From NCBI GenBank assembly GCA_050185195.1, contig JBFWZQ010000003.1:124001-188000 (forward strand): DNA of 64,000 nucleotides. Direction: 5' to 3'. Origin of the DNA: CADEFQ01 sp050185195. Lineage in GTDB: Bacteria; Pseudomonadota; Gammaproteobacteria; Steroidobacterales; Steroidobacteraceae. The translations under genes were made by a program, and so were the position numbers. This document shows, one piece after another, positions 10,100 to 17,548 of the stretch. Numbering within the stretch: the first letter of the stretch is position 1; the number at the start of each line of letters is the position of its first letter. The notes below the pieces were generated by a model that was not told the DNA's origin, did no database searches, and saw only the letters and a program-made list of their open reading frames with translations.

Positions 10100-10396
10100 G
10101 GCACTAGGCTGCGGGCTGCGTGCAACACCGCCTCAGGCCGGCGCGCGAAAGACGCCGGCATCACTGGTTCATCACATGGCCGCCCTTGAAAGCAATCCAG
10201 CCCGAGGGCGTGAACAGGCCGCGATCGGCAACAGACTCGCGAGGTGGCTTTCAAGGCTTGCGCGACAAGGACACTGGTAGTGGTCAAGCGCAGCGTCCGG
10301 AACGGAACACAAGCAGGCGGCCAACGCTTCTTGCCCGCAGCCCGCAGCCCGTCGCGCGCCGCCCGTCGCGCGAAGCGCGTAGCGCGGCGCGGCGCC
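10100..10396. other. Non-coding convergent gap between phhB and ubiI
   Basis: No supported gene is present. The gap holds a short minus-oriented copy (10108-10121) and a longer plus-oriented copy (10333-10375) of the 7-nt-period intergenic repeat described elsewhere. It also holds an inverted repeat with 10-bp arms, CCTTGAAAGC at 10184-10193 and GCTTTCAAGG at 10247-10256. A short frame crossing the gap has arginine/proline-rich composition with no family likeness. Confidence 0.6.
10333..10375 (+). repeat. Heptamer-array intergenic repeat, copy 1
   Basis: Successive 7-nt units read GCCCGCA, GCCCGCA, GCCCGTC, GCGCGCC, GCCCGTC. The leader is TTCTT instead of the usual CTCTG. A partial oppositely oriented copy (reads GCAGCCCGCAGCC on the minus strand) sits at 10108-10121, so the two flank the gap as an inverted pair. 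Confidence 0.7.
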
Positions 10397-11623
10397 TCAG
10401 CGTGCCCGCGCAGCCGCCGGCAACTCCCCGCCGATCCCCAGCGCGCGCTGCGCGAACAGACGCTTCACGGGCCCCAGCCTGTTCACCGCTCCCATCCCGC
10501 GGCGTGCGATGCGGCCCATGGGTCCCTGCCCCATCGCCAGGAAATCGTTGAAGCCACTCATCGCCATGGACATCAGCTCGTTGTGAGGGCGGCGCCGGCG
10601 CTCGTAGCGGCGCAGGAAACGCAGGGCGCCGGGGTCTTCACGCTCCTCGCGCGCCTCCGACAGCGCATCGGCCAGCGTCGCGGCATCGAGGAAACCGAGG
10701 TTCACGCCCTGCCCCGCGAGCGGATGCACGGTGTGGGCGGCGTCGCCAATCAGCGCACATCGCTCGAGCACGTAGTGCCCGGCGCGGGTGGCCGCCAGCG
10801 GGATCGAAACCCGGCCGCTCGCGAGCCGCACCGGCCCCAGCGCGCCGTCGAGCGCCGCCGTGAGCTCGCGTTCGAAATCGGCGACCGACAGCGTGCGCAG
10901 TTGCGCCGCGCGATCGCTCCCGACCGACCACACGATCGAGCACTGGCCGTTCGCGAGCGGCAGGAACGCCAGCGTGCCGTCGCCGAGAAAGCGTTGCCAG
11001 GCCGTTGCCTCGTGCGGTTTCTCCGTCACGACATTCGCGACGATGGCCTGCTGGTGGTAGTCGCGCGTCGTCGCCGCAAGGCCCGCGAGCTCGCGCACGC
11101 GCGAGCGCCCGCCATCGGCGCCCACGACGAGCCGCGCGCCGATGCGTCGCTCGCCGAGGCCGACAACGGCCTCGTCCGGCGAAAGGGATAGCGACTCGAC
11201 CGTCGCGGGCACGATCGTGACCCCGCTCGCCTCGAGGGCAGCGTGCAGCGCGCCCTGGATCAGCCGGCCCTCGACGATGTAGCCGAGGTTCGGTTCGCCG
11301 AGTTCGGCGGCATCGAACACGAGCGCGTCGTCGCCGCGAGGCGACATCGAGGCGTGCCACACGCGCATGCATTCGTAGGGGCTCACGCGCGCGGCCTCGA
11401 TGGCGTCCCAGGCACCCGCTGCGGCGAGGATGCGTGCACTGGCGCGCGAGAGCGCGAACACACGCAGGTCGTAGGCATCGGACGGTTGCCAGGGCGCCGG
11501 GCGCTCGCGCTCGATCACGACGATGCGCGCGGGCGCCAGCCCCGCCTGGCGCACGGCCAGCGCGGCGAATGCGGCGCCGACCGCACCCCCACCGACGACC
11601 GCCAGGTCGAACTCGGGCGTCAC
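10397..11623 (-). CDS. ubiI: UbiI/VisC-like FAD-dependent ubiquinone hydroxylase
   Basis: A 408-residue flavoprotein monooxygenase of ubiquinone synthesis. The N-terminal dinucleotide-binding motif is VVGGGAVGAAF, and the second FAD motif is LIGDAAHTVHPLAGQGVNLGF near residue 290. The GDAAH form separates it from the neighbouring UbiH. By synteny with E. coli (ygfB-pepP-ubiH-visC) it is the C5-hydroxylase UbiI. UbiF- or UbiM-type specificity cannot be excluded, but coq7 elsewhere in the window supplies the C6 step. Its ATG overlaps the ubiH stop by 4 nt. Confidence 0.85.
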   Translation of the reverse strand: MTPEFDLAVVGGGAVGAAFAALAVRQAGLAPARIVVIERERPAPWQPSDAYDLRVFALSRASARILAAAGAWDAIEAARVSPYECMRVWHASMSPRGDDALVFDAAELGEPNLGYIVEGRLIQGALHAALEASGVTIVPATVESLSLSPDEAVVGLGERRIGARLVVGADGGRSRVRELAGLAATTRDYHQQAIVANVVTEKPHEATAWQRFLGDGTLAFLPLANGQCSIVWSVGSDRAAQLRTLSVADFERELTAALDGALGPVRLASGRVSIPLAATRAGHYVLERCALIGDAAHTVHPLAGQGVNLGFLDAATLADALSEAREEREDPGALRFLRRYERRRRPHNELMSMAMSGFNDFLAMGQGPMGRIARRGMGAVNRLGPVKRLFAQRALGIGGELPAAARAR

Positions 11624-12876
11624 GGCGTGTCAGGCCGCGCGCGACCGGGTATACCGAGGCCGCGCGCGAGGCGGGGCAGGCGGCCCGAGAAACCCCAGCT
11701 GACCCGGGACAGCGCGCGCTTGGCAGGCGGCGCGAGATCGAACAGCAGCAGGCCCAGGTCGCGCAGCAGCCCCACGCCCGGGCGCTCGTCGCGAAACAGT
11801 TTGACGAGGCCGTCGGTGAACTGGATGACACCCCGGCGATCGGCCTCGCGCGCGGCCGCAAATCGCTCGAGGACCGCGCGGCTGCCGACATCCTCGCCGT
11901 TGGCCTTCGCGGCGACGAGCGCTTCGGCAAGGGTGGCCGCATCGCGCAGCCCGAGGTTGAAACCCTGTCCCGCCACCGGGTGCAGCGCCTGCGCCGCATT
12001 GCCGATCAGCACGAGGCGCTCGCCGTGCGTCGCATCGCTGCGGGTCAGCGCGAGCGGATAGGCAGAACGGCTGCCGACGCGCACGAAGCGCCCGGCACGC
12101 CAGCCGAAGCGCTGCTGCAGCTCACTCAGGAACTGCGCATCGGGCAGCGCGCGGGCGCGCTCGGCGGCGGCAGGCGCCAGTGCCCAGACCACGGTGTAGC
12201 TGCCATCCGCGAGCGGCAGCAGCGCGAGCGGGCCCACGGCAGTGAACCGTTCGAACGCCGTACCGTCGTGGCGGCGATCCTCGGCGACATTGGCGACCAG
12301 CGCGACCTGGCCGTAGTCCTCGACGTGGGAGGGCAGACCGAGGGACGAACGCAACATCGACTGCGCGCCGTCCGCGGCGACCAGCAGCGACGCCCGCACG
12401 CGCTCACGCGCGCCGCCCGCGCGCTCCACATCGAGTACCGCGTCCTCGCTGCCCACGGCCACCTGCACGGGTCGCGCCGGCACATACGCGGCGAGCCGCG
12501 GCGCGGCCTCGAGCGCGCTCCACAACGCGCGGCCGATGACGCGGTTTGGCAGGACGTACCCGAAGGCGTCGAGTCCCTGCTCCGCGGCCGTGAGCCGCGC
12601 GAAGCCGAAGCGGCCCGCGTCGGATACGTGGATGGCGCGGATCGCGGCGCCCTCTCCCGCCATCCGCGACCAGACGCCGAGGCCCTCGAAAACGGCGCGG
12701 CTGCCATTGCCGATGGCGGTCGTGCGCTCGTCGAAACTGGGCTGCGCCGCGGCGTCCGGGGCGTAGCCCTCGACCAGCGCCACCGAGAGCTCCGTGTCGC
12801 GCAGCGCCGCGGCGAGGCTCGCGCCCACCATCCCGCCGCCCACGATCGCGACATCGACCGAACGGGCAGCGGTCAT
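11620..12876 (-). CDS. ubiH: 2-polyprenyl-6-methoxyphenol hydroxylase
   Basis: A 418-residue FAD monooxygenase catalysing C1 hydroxylation in ubiquinone synthesis. It has an N-terminal VAIVGGGMVGASL Rossmann motif and the UbiH-type second motif LIGNAAQALHPVAGQGFNLGLRD (GNAAQ rather than GDAAH). The start is the ATG in the 4-nt overlap with pepP; the longer open frame upstream lies inside pepP. It forms a coupled pair with ubiI, which follows with another 4-nt overlap. Confidence 0.9.
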   Translation of the reverse strand: MTAARSVDVAIVGGGMVGASLAAALRDTELSVALVEGYAPDAAAQPSFDERTTAIGNGSRAVFEGLGVWSRMAGEGAAIRAIHVSDAGRFGFARLTAAEQGLDAFGYVLPNRVIGRALWSALEAAPRLAAYVPARPVQVAVGSEDAVLDVERAGGARERVRASLLVAADGAQSMLRSSLGLPSHVEDYGQVALVANVAEDRRHDGTAFERFTAVGPLALLPLADGSYTVVWALAPAAAERARALPDAQFLSELQQRFGWRAGRFVRVGSRSAYPLALTRSDATHGERLVLIGNAAQALHPVAGQGFNLGLRDAATLAEALVAAKANGEDVGSRAVLERFAAAREADRRGVIQFTDGLVKLFRDERPGVGLLRDLGLLLFDLAPPAKRALSRVSWGFSGRLPRLARGLGIPGRARPDTP

Positions 12877-14189
12877 GCCGCCTCCATCAGGGCTTCGATC
12901 TCCTCGGCGCGCTTCGGCACGCCGTCGGTGAGCACCTCGCAACCGCCCCTCGTCACGACCACGTCGTCCTCGATGCGGATGCCGATGCCGCGCAACCGCT
13001 TCGGCACGCCGCGCGCATTCGCGGGAATATAGATGCCAGGCTCGATGGTCAGCACCATGCCCGGCTCGAAGACCCGCCACTCGTCGCCGATCTTGTAGTC
13101 GCCGACGTCGTGCACATCCATGCCGAGCCAGTGGCCGGTGCGGTGCATGAAGTAGCGCCGGTAGGCCTGCGCCTTCTCGAGCGCCGGCACGCGGCCCTTC
13201 AGCAGGCCGAGGCGCACGAGCCCCTGGGTGATCACGCGCACGGCCGCGTCGTGCGGCTCGTTCCAGTGGTTGCCGGGCCGCACCTTGGCCGTCGCGGCGA
13301 GGTTCGCCTCGAGCACCACGTCGTACACCGCTCGCTGGGCCGGGGTGAACCGGCCGCTCACCGGGAAAGTGCGCGTGATGTCGGAAGCGTACTTCTGGTA
13401 CTCGCAGCCGGCGTCGATCAGCAGCAGGTCGCCGTCACGCAGCACGGCATCGTTCTCGCGGTAGTGGAGGATGCAGGCGTTCTCGCCGCCCCCCACGATC
13501 GGCAGGTAGGAATGCCCGGCGTTGTGGCGGTGGAACTCGTGCGCGATCTCGGCCGCGATCTCGTATTCATTGCGCCCCGGCGCGCAGGCCCGCATGGCCC
13601 GCACGTGGGCGGCGGCGCCGATCCGCGCCGCCTCGCGCATCATCGCGAGCTCGGCGCGGCTCTTGAAGAGCCGCATGTCGTGCAACACGTGATCGAGCGC
13701 GACGAACTCCTGCGGGGCGTGGCGGCCGCGCTTCGACTGTGCACGCAGGCCGTTCACCCAGCCGACCACGCGCTGGTCGAACTCGGGGTGCGTGCCCATC
13801 GCGTAGTACACCTTCTCCCGGTTCTCGAGCAGGCCGGGCAGGATTTCGTCGATGTCGCCGATCGGAAACGCGTCGTCCGCGTCGTAGTCGCGCGTCGCGC
13901 CAGTGGGCCCGGCGCGCCGGCCATCCCAGGTCTCGCGCGCCGGGTCGCGATCGCGCACGAACAGGACGTATTCGGCCTGCGCGCGTCCCGGGACCAGGAT
14001 GGCGACCGACTCCGGTTCGTCGAACCCCGTCAGGTAATGGAAGTCGCTGTCCTGCCGATAGGCGTATTCGACGTCGCTGTTGCGCAGGCGCACGGGCGCG
14101 GCCGGCACGATCGCGATCGAGTCGCGGCCCATCGATCGCATCAACTGGCGGCGGCGGCGCTTGAACTCCGCCCTGGGAACGGACTTCAT
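12873..14189 (-). CDS. pepP: Xaa-Pro aminopeptidase P
   Basis: A 438-residue cytoplasmic dimanganese peptidase releasing N-terminal residues before proline. The N-terminal domain (about 1-170) precedes a pita-bread catalytic domain. Visible metal-ligand segments are LLIDAGCEYQKYASDITRTFP (two Asp), HRTGHWLGMDVHD (His), TIEPGIYI (Glu) and IRIEDD (Glu). The length matches E. coli PepP (441). Its ATG shares one base with the preceding ygfB stop (TGATG), and the stop overlaps ubiH by 4 nt, giving tight coupling. Confidence 0.95.
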   Translation of the reverse strand: MKSVPRAEFKRRRRQLMRSMGRDSIAIVPAAPVRLRNSDVEYAYRQDSDFHYLTGFDEPESVAILVPGRAQAEYVLFVRDRDPARETWDGRRAGPTGATRDYDADDAFPIGDIDEILPGLLENREKVYYAMGTHPEFDQRVVGWVNGLRAQSKRGRHAPQEFVALDHVLHDMRLFKSRAELAMMREAARIGAAAHVRAMRACAPGRNEYEIAAEIAHEFHRHNAGHSYLPIVGGGENACILHYRENDAVLRDGDLLLIDAGCEYQKYASDITRTFPVSGRFTPAQRAVYDVVLEANLAATAKVRPGNHWNEPHDAAVRVITQGLVRLGLLKGRVPALEKAQAYRRYFMHRTGHWLGMDVHDVGDYKIGDEWRVFEPGMVLTIEPGIYIPANARGVPKRLRGIGIRIEDDVVVTRGGCEVLTDGVPKRAEEIEALMEAA

Positions 14190-14746
14190 CAGTGCAGCGA
14201 CTCGGTGGCCGCCGGCGGCACCACCCGGTAGGGCGCCAGCTCTTCGAACAGCAGCTGCACCCCCACGCGCACGAACTCGACGAGCTCGGCATAGGCACTT
14301 TCGTTCGTTTCGAGGCTCTCGTCGCCGTCGACGCCGATGCGGGTGATTTCGGAGAGGTCGCGGACGATCTCGCCGACCTCGCCGGGCAGGCGTGTCACGT
14401 CTTCGATCGAGCTGGTGCCGAGTCCGTAGAGAAAGCCCTGGCACCACTGGCCCAGTGCGGTCGCGCGGGCGGCGATCGACTGTTCATCACCCGGCAGCAG
14501 GACCTCGAAGGCCATGTCGACGCCGCCCAGGGCCTGCGCGGTGGCGTCGAAATAGCTGCGGCAGGTTTCCCGGGTCAGGGGGTCCGTGCGTCCATCGGGC
14601 AGGATTTCACCGAGCCAGTCGTCCAGGCGATAACTGCCGGCGGCGCACAGCGCCCCGGCGAGGGTGCCGTGGGCCTCGGCGGCATCGGTCAGTCCCTGCG
14701 CATCCCCGAGGATGCGCTGCAACTCCGCATAGCTCGACGCGATCAT
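14189..14746 (-). CDS. ygfB: UPF0149 (YgfB/YecA-like) family protein
   Basis: A 185-residue protein of the UPF0149 family, whose structure in Haemophilus is all-helical. Recognisable features are AHGTLAGALCAAGSYRLDDWL near the N terminus and GQWCQGFLYGLG at about 98-109. The family's function is not settled; E. coli and Pseudomonas YgfB have been linked to regulation of neighbouring or stress genes. It is the first gene of the ygfB-pepP-ubiH-ubiI unit and is divergent from the zapB-like gene, with 67 nt between the starts. Confidence 0.88.
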   Translation of the reverse strand: MIASSYAELQRILGDAQGLTDAAEAHGTLAGALCAAGSYRLDDWLGEILPDGRTDPLTRETCRSYFDATAQALGGVDMAFEVLLPGDEQSIAARATALGQWCQGFLYGLGTSSIEDVTRLPGEVGEIVRDLSEITRIGVDGDESLETNESAYAELVEFVRVGVQLLFEELAPYRVVPPAATESLH

Positions 14747-14777
14747 GCGCGCATTATGCCTCAACCCGTCGCTGCGA

Positions 14778-14806
14778 TTGACCGCCCGCCTGACGCAGTT
14801 CATAGT
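14778..14806 (+). promoter_or_regulatory. Candidate sigma70 promoter for the zapB-like/zapA/6S unit
   Basis: TTGACC (14778-14783) and CATAGT (14801-14806) have an exact 17-nt spacer. The predicted start of transcription is about 14812-14814, at the ATG of the zapB-like gene, which would make the message leaderless or nearly so. Confidence 0.5.
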
Positions 14807-14813
14807 CTTTGGG

Positions 14814-15044
14814 ATGAGCGAAAACAGCAAAAACCCCGTCGATGCCGAACTGCGTCGGCTCGAGAAGCGGGTGGACGATCTCGTCTCGATCATCGCGCGC
14901 CTGCGCGAGGAGAATCGGGCGCTGCGCCAGCGGCAGGACAGCCTCGCCACCGAGCGCGCCGCCCTCGTGCAGAAGAACGAGCAGGTGAGGACCCGGGTCG
15001 AGGCGATGATCGGCCGGCTGAAAACCCTGGAGCACGGCGCATGA
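14814..15044 (+). CDS. Small coiled-coil protein upstream of ZapA (ZapB-like, TIGR02449 type)
   Basis: A 76-residue protein that is almost entirely heptad coiled coil: leucines and isoleucines recur in LRRLEKRVDDLVSIIARL, and charged residues fill the other positions. It precedes zapA with a 4-nt overlap, as this small family does in many gammaproteobacteria, and by analogy with ZapB may assist Z-ring assembly. The ATG of MSENSKNP is preferred over an upstream in-frame ATG at 14745, because the candidate promoter lies between them. Confidence 0.75.
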   Translation: MSENSKNPVDAELRRLEKRVDDLVSIIARLREENRALRQRQDSLATERAALVQKNEQVRTRVEAMIGRLKTLEHGA

Positions 15045-15358
15045 GCGAACGCGAAGTCGCACGCATCAGCGTGCGTATCCTCGAGAAGGAATATTTCGTC
15101 GCCTGCCCCTATGAGGAGCGCTCCGACCTCCTCGATTCCGCCGAATACCTCAACTCGAAAATGCGCGAGATCCGCGACAGCGGCAAGGTGGTCGGCCTCG
15201 ACCGCATCGCCGTCATGGCGGCGCTCAACCTCGCCAACGAGTTGCTGCGGGTGCGCAACCAGGGGCAGAAGCTCGACCACGATTTCGGCGGTCGCGTGCG
15301 CGCGCTGCGCGAGCGTGTCGAATCGGCGCTCGCAGAGGGCCAGCAGCTCGAACTCTGA
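15041..15358 (+). CDS. zapA: Cell division protein ZapA
   Basis: A 105-residue cytoplasmic protein that bundles FtsZ protofilaments. The N-terminal globular part has VRILEKEYFVACPYEERSDLL, the family signature, and the C-terminal half from about residue 55 is a coiled coil (ALNLANELLRVRNQ). It overlaps the preceding coiled-coil gene by 4 nt and is followed directly by the 6S RNA gene, the standard zapA-ssrS-fau arrangement. Confidence 0.93.
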   Translation: MSEREVARISVRILEKEYFVACPYEERSDLLDSAEYLNSKMREIRDSGKVVGLDRIAVMAALNLANELLRVRNQGQKLDHDFGGRVRALRERVESALAEGQQLEL

Positions 15359-15367
15359 TAGAGTGTC

Positions 15368-15560
15368 GCTGGCGTCACCTGCGGTGTTCGACAGTCGGCC
15401 GGGTTACCCTCGACCCTAATTGATACACCCATGGGGCTTTGGCTTGCCGGCAGAACTGTGCATGTCCGCTCACGCGGAAAGCCTTACCTTCCGCACCGCG
15501 CCCCACCTGTTGCTCCGGTCGAGAGCAACGGCCGGCACCGGCACAGGCGGGTGACGCCTT
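15368..15560 (+). ncRNA. ssrS: 6S RNA
   Basis: The region between zapA and fau carries a long closing stem, GGCGTCACC at 15371-15379 pairing with GGTGACGCC at 15550-15558. The inner features of gammaproteobacterial 6S RNA are present: TTGATACACC, GTGCATGTCCGC, and the CGGAAAGCCTTAC element around 15477-15488. 6S RNA mimics an open promoter and sequesters sigma70 RNA polymerase in stationary phase. The ends are approximate. The position matches the conserved zapA-ssrS-fau order. Confidence 0.85.
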
Positions 15561-15579
15561 CCTTTCCCTGCCCTCCGCG

Positions 15580-16173
15580 ATGAACCGAAGCGAGCTTCGC
15601 CGCAGCTTGCGTGACCGCCGGAGCGCACTGGGCGACGCGGAACGCGCCCGACTTTCGCGCGCGATCGGCCGCCAGGTACTGAAGGCGATCGGGCCCTCGG
15701 CGCGCGGCCGGCATGTCGCCGCCTACGCGGCACTGCCCGGCGAGCCCGACCTCTCGAACGCGCTTGCCACTCTCGACCGCCGCGGCGCACTCCTTTACCT
15801 GCCCCGCATCACGAGCTTTCGACGCCGGCAGATGGTCTTTGCGAGCGCGGGAGGCAGCCGGCGCGCCAATCGTTACGGCATCGCGGAGCCCGTGCCGGGT
15901 TCGCGGGAGATCCACGCAAGCATGCTCGATATCGTGCTGGTGCCCCTGGTCGGCTTCGACGCGAGGGGCGCGCGGCTCGGCATGGGTGGCGGTTACTACG
16001 ATCGCGCCTTCGCGTTCCGGCGCCACCGCCGCGTGCTGTCGCACCCCCGCCTCATCGGCATCGCCTTCGCCTGCCAGGAAGTCGATGCGTTGCCGGCGAC
16101 GGTGCACGACGTATTCCTCGACGCCGTGGTCACCGAGCACGGCCTCACCCGCTTTCCACGGAGTCCCGGATGA
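15580..16173 (+). CDS. fau: 5-formyltetrahydrofolate cyclo-ligase
   Basis: A 197-residue enzyme that uses ATP to convert 5-formyl-THF to 5,10-methenyl-THF. The N-terminal basic LRRSLRDRRSAL binds phosphate, and the C-terminal motif LGMGGGYYDRAFA is the family signature. The ATG of MNRSELRR is chosen because the open frame upstream runs through the 6S RNA. In other gammaproteobacteria the gene is co-transcribed with ssrS. It overlaps the EVE gene by 4 nt. Confidence 0.93.
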   Translation: MNRSELRRSLRDRRSALGDAERARLSRAIGRQVLKAIGPSARGRHVAAYAALPGEPDLSNALATLDRRGALLYLPRITSFRRRQMVFASAGGSRRANRYGIAEPVPGSREIHASMLDIVLVPLVGFDARGARLGMGGGYYDRAFAFRRHRRVLSHPRLIGIAFACQEVDALPATVHDVFLDAVVTEHGLTRFPRSPG

Positions 16174-16601
16174 ACCATTGGCTGATGAAGACCGAACCCT
16201 CGACCTTCGGCATCGACGACCTCGAACGCGCCCCGAAGCGCACGACGATGTGGGACGGAGTCCGCAATTACCAGGCGCGGAACATGCTGCGCGACGACTT
16301 CGCCAAGGGAGACCGGGCCTTTCTCTACCATTCGAGCTGCGAGGTGCCGGGCATCGTCGCGCTGCTGCGCGTGGTGCGCGCCGGATACCCCGATCCCACG
16401 GCGAAAGAGCCGGGAGCACCGCGCTGGTACGCCGTCGACGTGCAACTCGAGCGGCGGCTCGCGCGTGTCATCACGCTCGAGGAGCTGAAGGCGCATGCGA
16501 CGCGCAAGCTCGCGAAGATGGTGTTGCTGCAGCGGGGCAGTCGCCTGTCGGTGAGCAGCGTGCGCGCCGCGCACTTCGAGTTCATCCTCACGCTCGAGTG
16601 A
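16170..16601 (+). CDS. EVE domain-containing protein (thymocyte nuclear protein 1-like)
   Basis: A 143-residue single EVE domain of the PUA-like fold that reads modified bases. MNHWLMKTEPSTF at the start, MWDGVRNYQARN, and DRAFLYHSSCEVPGIV are the conserved segments. Bacterial stand-alone EVE proteins are proposed to bind modified RNA or DNA bases; the ligand here is unknown. The 4-nt overlap with fau shows co-translation. Confidence 0.88.
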   Translation: MNHWLMKTEPSTFGIDDLERAPKRTTMWDGVRNYQARNMLRDDFAKGDRAFLYHSSCEVPGIVALLRVVRAGYPDPTAKEPGAPRWYAVDVQLERRLARVITLEELKAHATRKLAKMVLLQRGSRLSVSSVRAAHFEFILTLE

Positions 16602-16614
16602 TCGCGCGACCTGA

Positions 16615-16682
16615 ACGTGATGCAGATCACGCGCCTCGATGCAAGCACTCTTGCTTGTAATTTGATTACGCGTGTATATACT
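16615..16682 (+). promoter_or_regulatory. CRP-type operator and sigma70 promoter for the 16-residue gene
   Basis: CGTGATGCAGATCACG (16616-16631) is a perfect GTGA-N6-TCAC palindrome, the core of the CRP/Vfr/Clp site. Downstream lie TTGTAA (16655-16660) and TATACT (16677-16682) with a 16-nt spacer. With transcription starting around 16686-16689, the palindrome is centred about 62-65 nt upstream, the class I activator position. A CRP homologue is encoded at 21004 in the same window. Confidence 0.6.
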
Positions 16683-16713
16683 CACCCTCGGACTAACCCA
16701 ACAGGAGACTCTC

Positions 16714-16764
16714 ATGGCGAAAGCCAAGAAGAAGGCCAAGAAGAAAGCTGCGAAGAAGAAGTAA
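16714..16764 (+). CDS. 16-residue lysine-rich microprotein
   Basis: The peptide is MAKAKKKAKKKAAKKK: 10 Lys and 4 Ala among 16 residues, similar to histone-H1/HctA-like tails. A good Shine-Dalgarno (AGGAGA, 16702-16707) sits 6 nt before the ATG. A promoter with a CRP-type site precedes it and a strong hairpin follows it within about 16 nt. These surroundings argue for a real, separately controlled gene or a small RNA that carries it. Possible roles are nucleic-acid condensation or a translated leader; neither is shown. It could also be a pure sRNA locus. Confidence 0.5.
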   Translation: MAKAKKKAKKKAAKKK

Positions 16765-16779
16765 GGCCTTTACACCTTC

Positions 16780-16812
16780 GGCGAGCGTGGAAAGACCTTC
16801 CTCGCTCGCCGG
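16780..16812 (+). terminator. Terminator-like hairpin after the microprotein gene
   Basis: CGGCGAGCG pairs with CGCTCGCCG, with a further GGAA/TTCC pairing inside beyond a mismatch. No clear T-tract follows, so efficiency is uncertain. Confidence 0.5.
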
Positions 16813-16833
16813 CTTCAAAGTCCGACGACACTG

Positions 16834-16853
16834 GTGCCCGCGAAAGCGGGCAC
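16834..16853 (+). repeat. GAAA-tetraloop hairpin (REP-like) upstream of rpiA
   Basis: GTGCCCGC-GAAA-GCGGGCAC is a perfect 8-bp stem with a GNRA tetraloop. Flanking CGAC/GTCG extends it with bulges. The form recalls the CCCGCGAAAGCGGG core of bacterial REP-type sequences, but only one copy was noticed in this window. Confidence 0.5.
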
Positions 16854-16891
16854 AGTCGTTTCAGGGGCAGGCTGTCGTGGAGCGCATGGCG

Positions 16892-17548
16892 ATGAATGCT
16901 GGAAATACCGGAAAACAAAGGGCCGCAGAGGCTGCACTCGCACACGTGGTGCGCGGGTCGATCATCGGCGTCGGCACCGGATCGACGGTCAACCACTTCA
17001 TCGACGCCCTCGGCCGGATGCGCGACGCGATCCGCGGCGCCGTCTCGAGCTCGAGCGCCTCGACCGCCCGGCTCGAGGCCCTCGGCATCGAAGTGATGGA
17101 CCTGAACCACACCGGCACACTCGACCTCTACGTCGATGGCGCCGATGAAGCGACACGCGACCGGTACCTCATCAAGGGAGGTGGGGCCGCCCTCACCCGC
17201 GAGAAGATCGTGGCGGCCGCCTCGAAGCGCTTCGTCTGCATAGCCGACGAGAGCAAGCTCGTCCCGCTGCTCGGCCGCTTCCCGCTGCCGATCGAGGTGA
17301 TCCCGATGGCGCGTTCCTACGTCGCGCGGGAGATCGTCGCCCGGGGCGGCCAGCCCGTATGGCGGGAACACTGCGTCACCGACAACGGCAACCAGATCCT
17401 CGACGTGCACGGCCTCGAAATCCTCGACCCGCCGAGCCTCGAGCGCGATCTCAACCAGGTTGCGGGCATCGTGACGGTCGGGCTCTTTGCCCAGCGCCCT
17501 GCCGACCTGCTCATCATCGGCAACGAGGGCGGGGTCACCGTCATTTGA
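16892..17548 (+). CDS. rpiA: Ribose-5-phosphate isomerase A
   Basis: A 218-residue enzyme interconverting ribose-5-phosphate and ribulose-5-phosphate. Phosphate-binding GVGTGSTV, the catalytic DGADE motif and KGGGAAL are all present. The ATG at 16892 is preferred over one at 16886, because the GGAG at 16879-16882 is then 9 rather than 3 nt away and the length matches E. coli (219). The 3' end overlaps the convergent lipoprotein gene by 8 nt. Confidence 0.94.
   Translation: MNAGNTGKQRAAEAALAHVVRGSIIGVGTGSTVNHFIDALGRMRDAIRGAVSSSSASTARLEALGIEVMDLNHTGTLDLYVDGADEATRDRYLIKGGGAALTREKIVAAASKRFVCIADESKLVPLLGRFPLPIEVIPMARSYVAREIVARGGQPVWREHCVTDNGNQILDVHGLEILDPPSLERDLNQVAGIVTVGLFAQRPADLLIIGNEGGVTVI

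Noticed and set aside
10100..10396. A possible small gene in the phhB-ubiI gap
   Set aside because: The short open frames change composition at the repeat arrays and have no ribosome site or family likeness.
16834..16853. Intrinsic terminator for the microprotein gene at the second hairpin
   Set aside because: The stem is perfect but no T-tract follows, and it lies close to the rpiA ribosome site. It is recorded as a REP-like hairpin instead.
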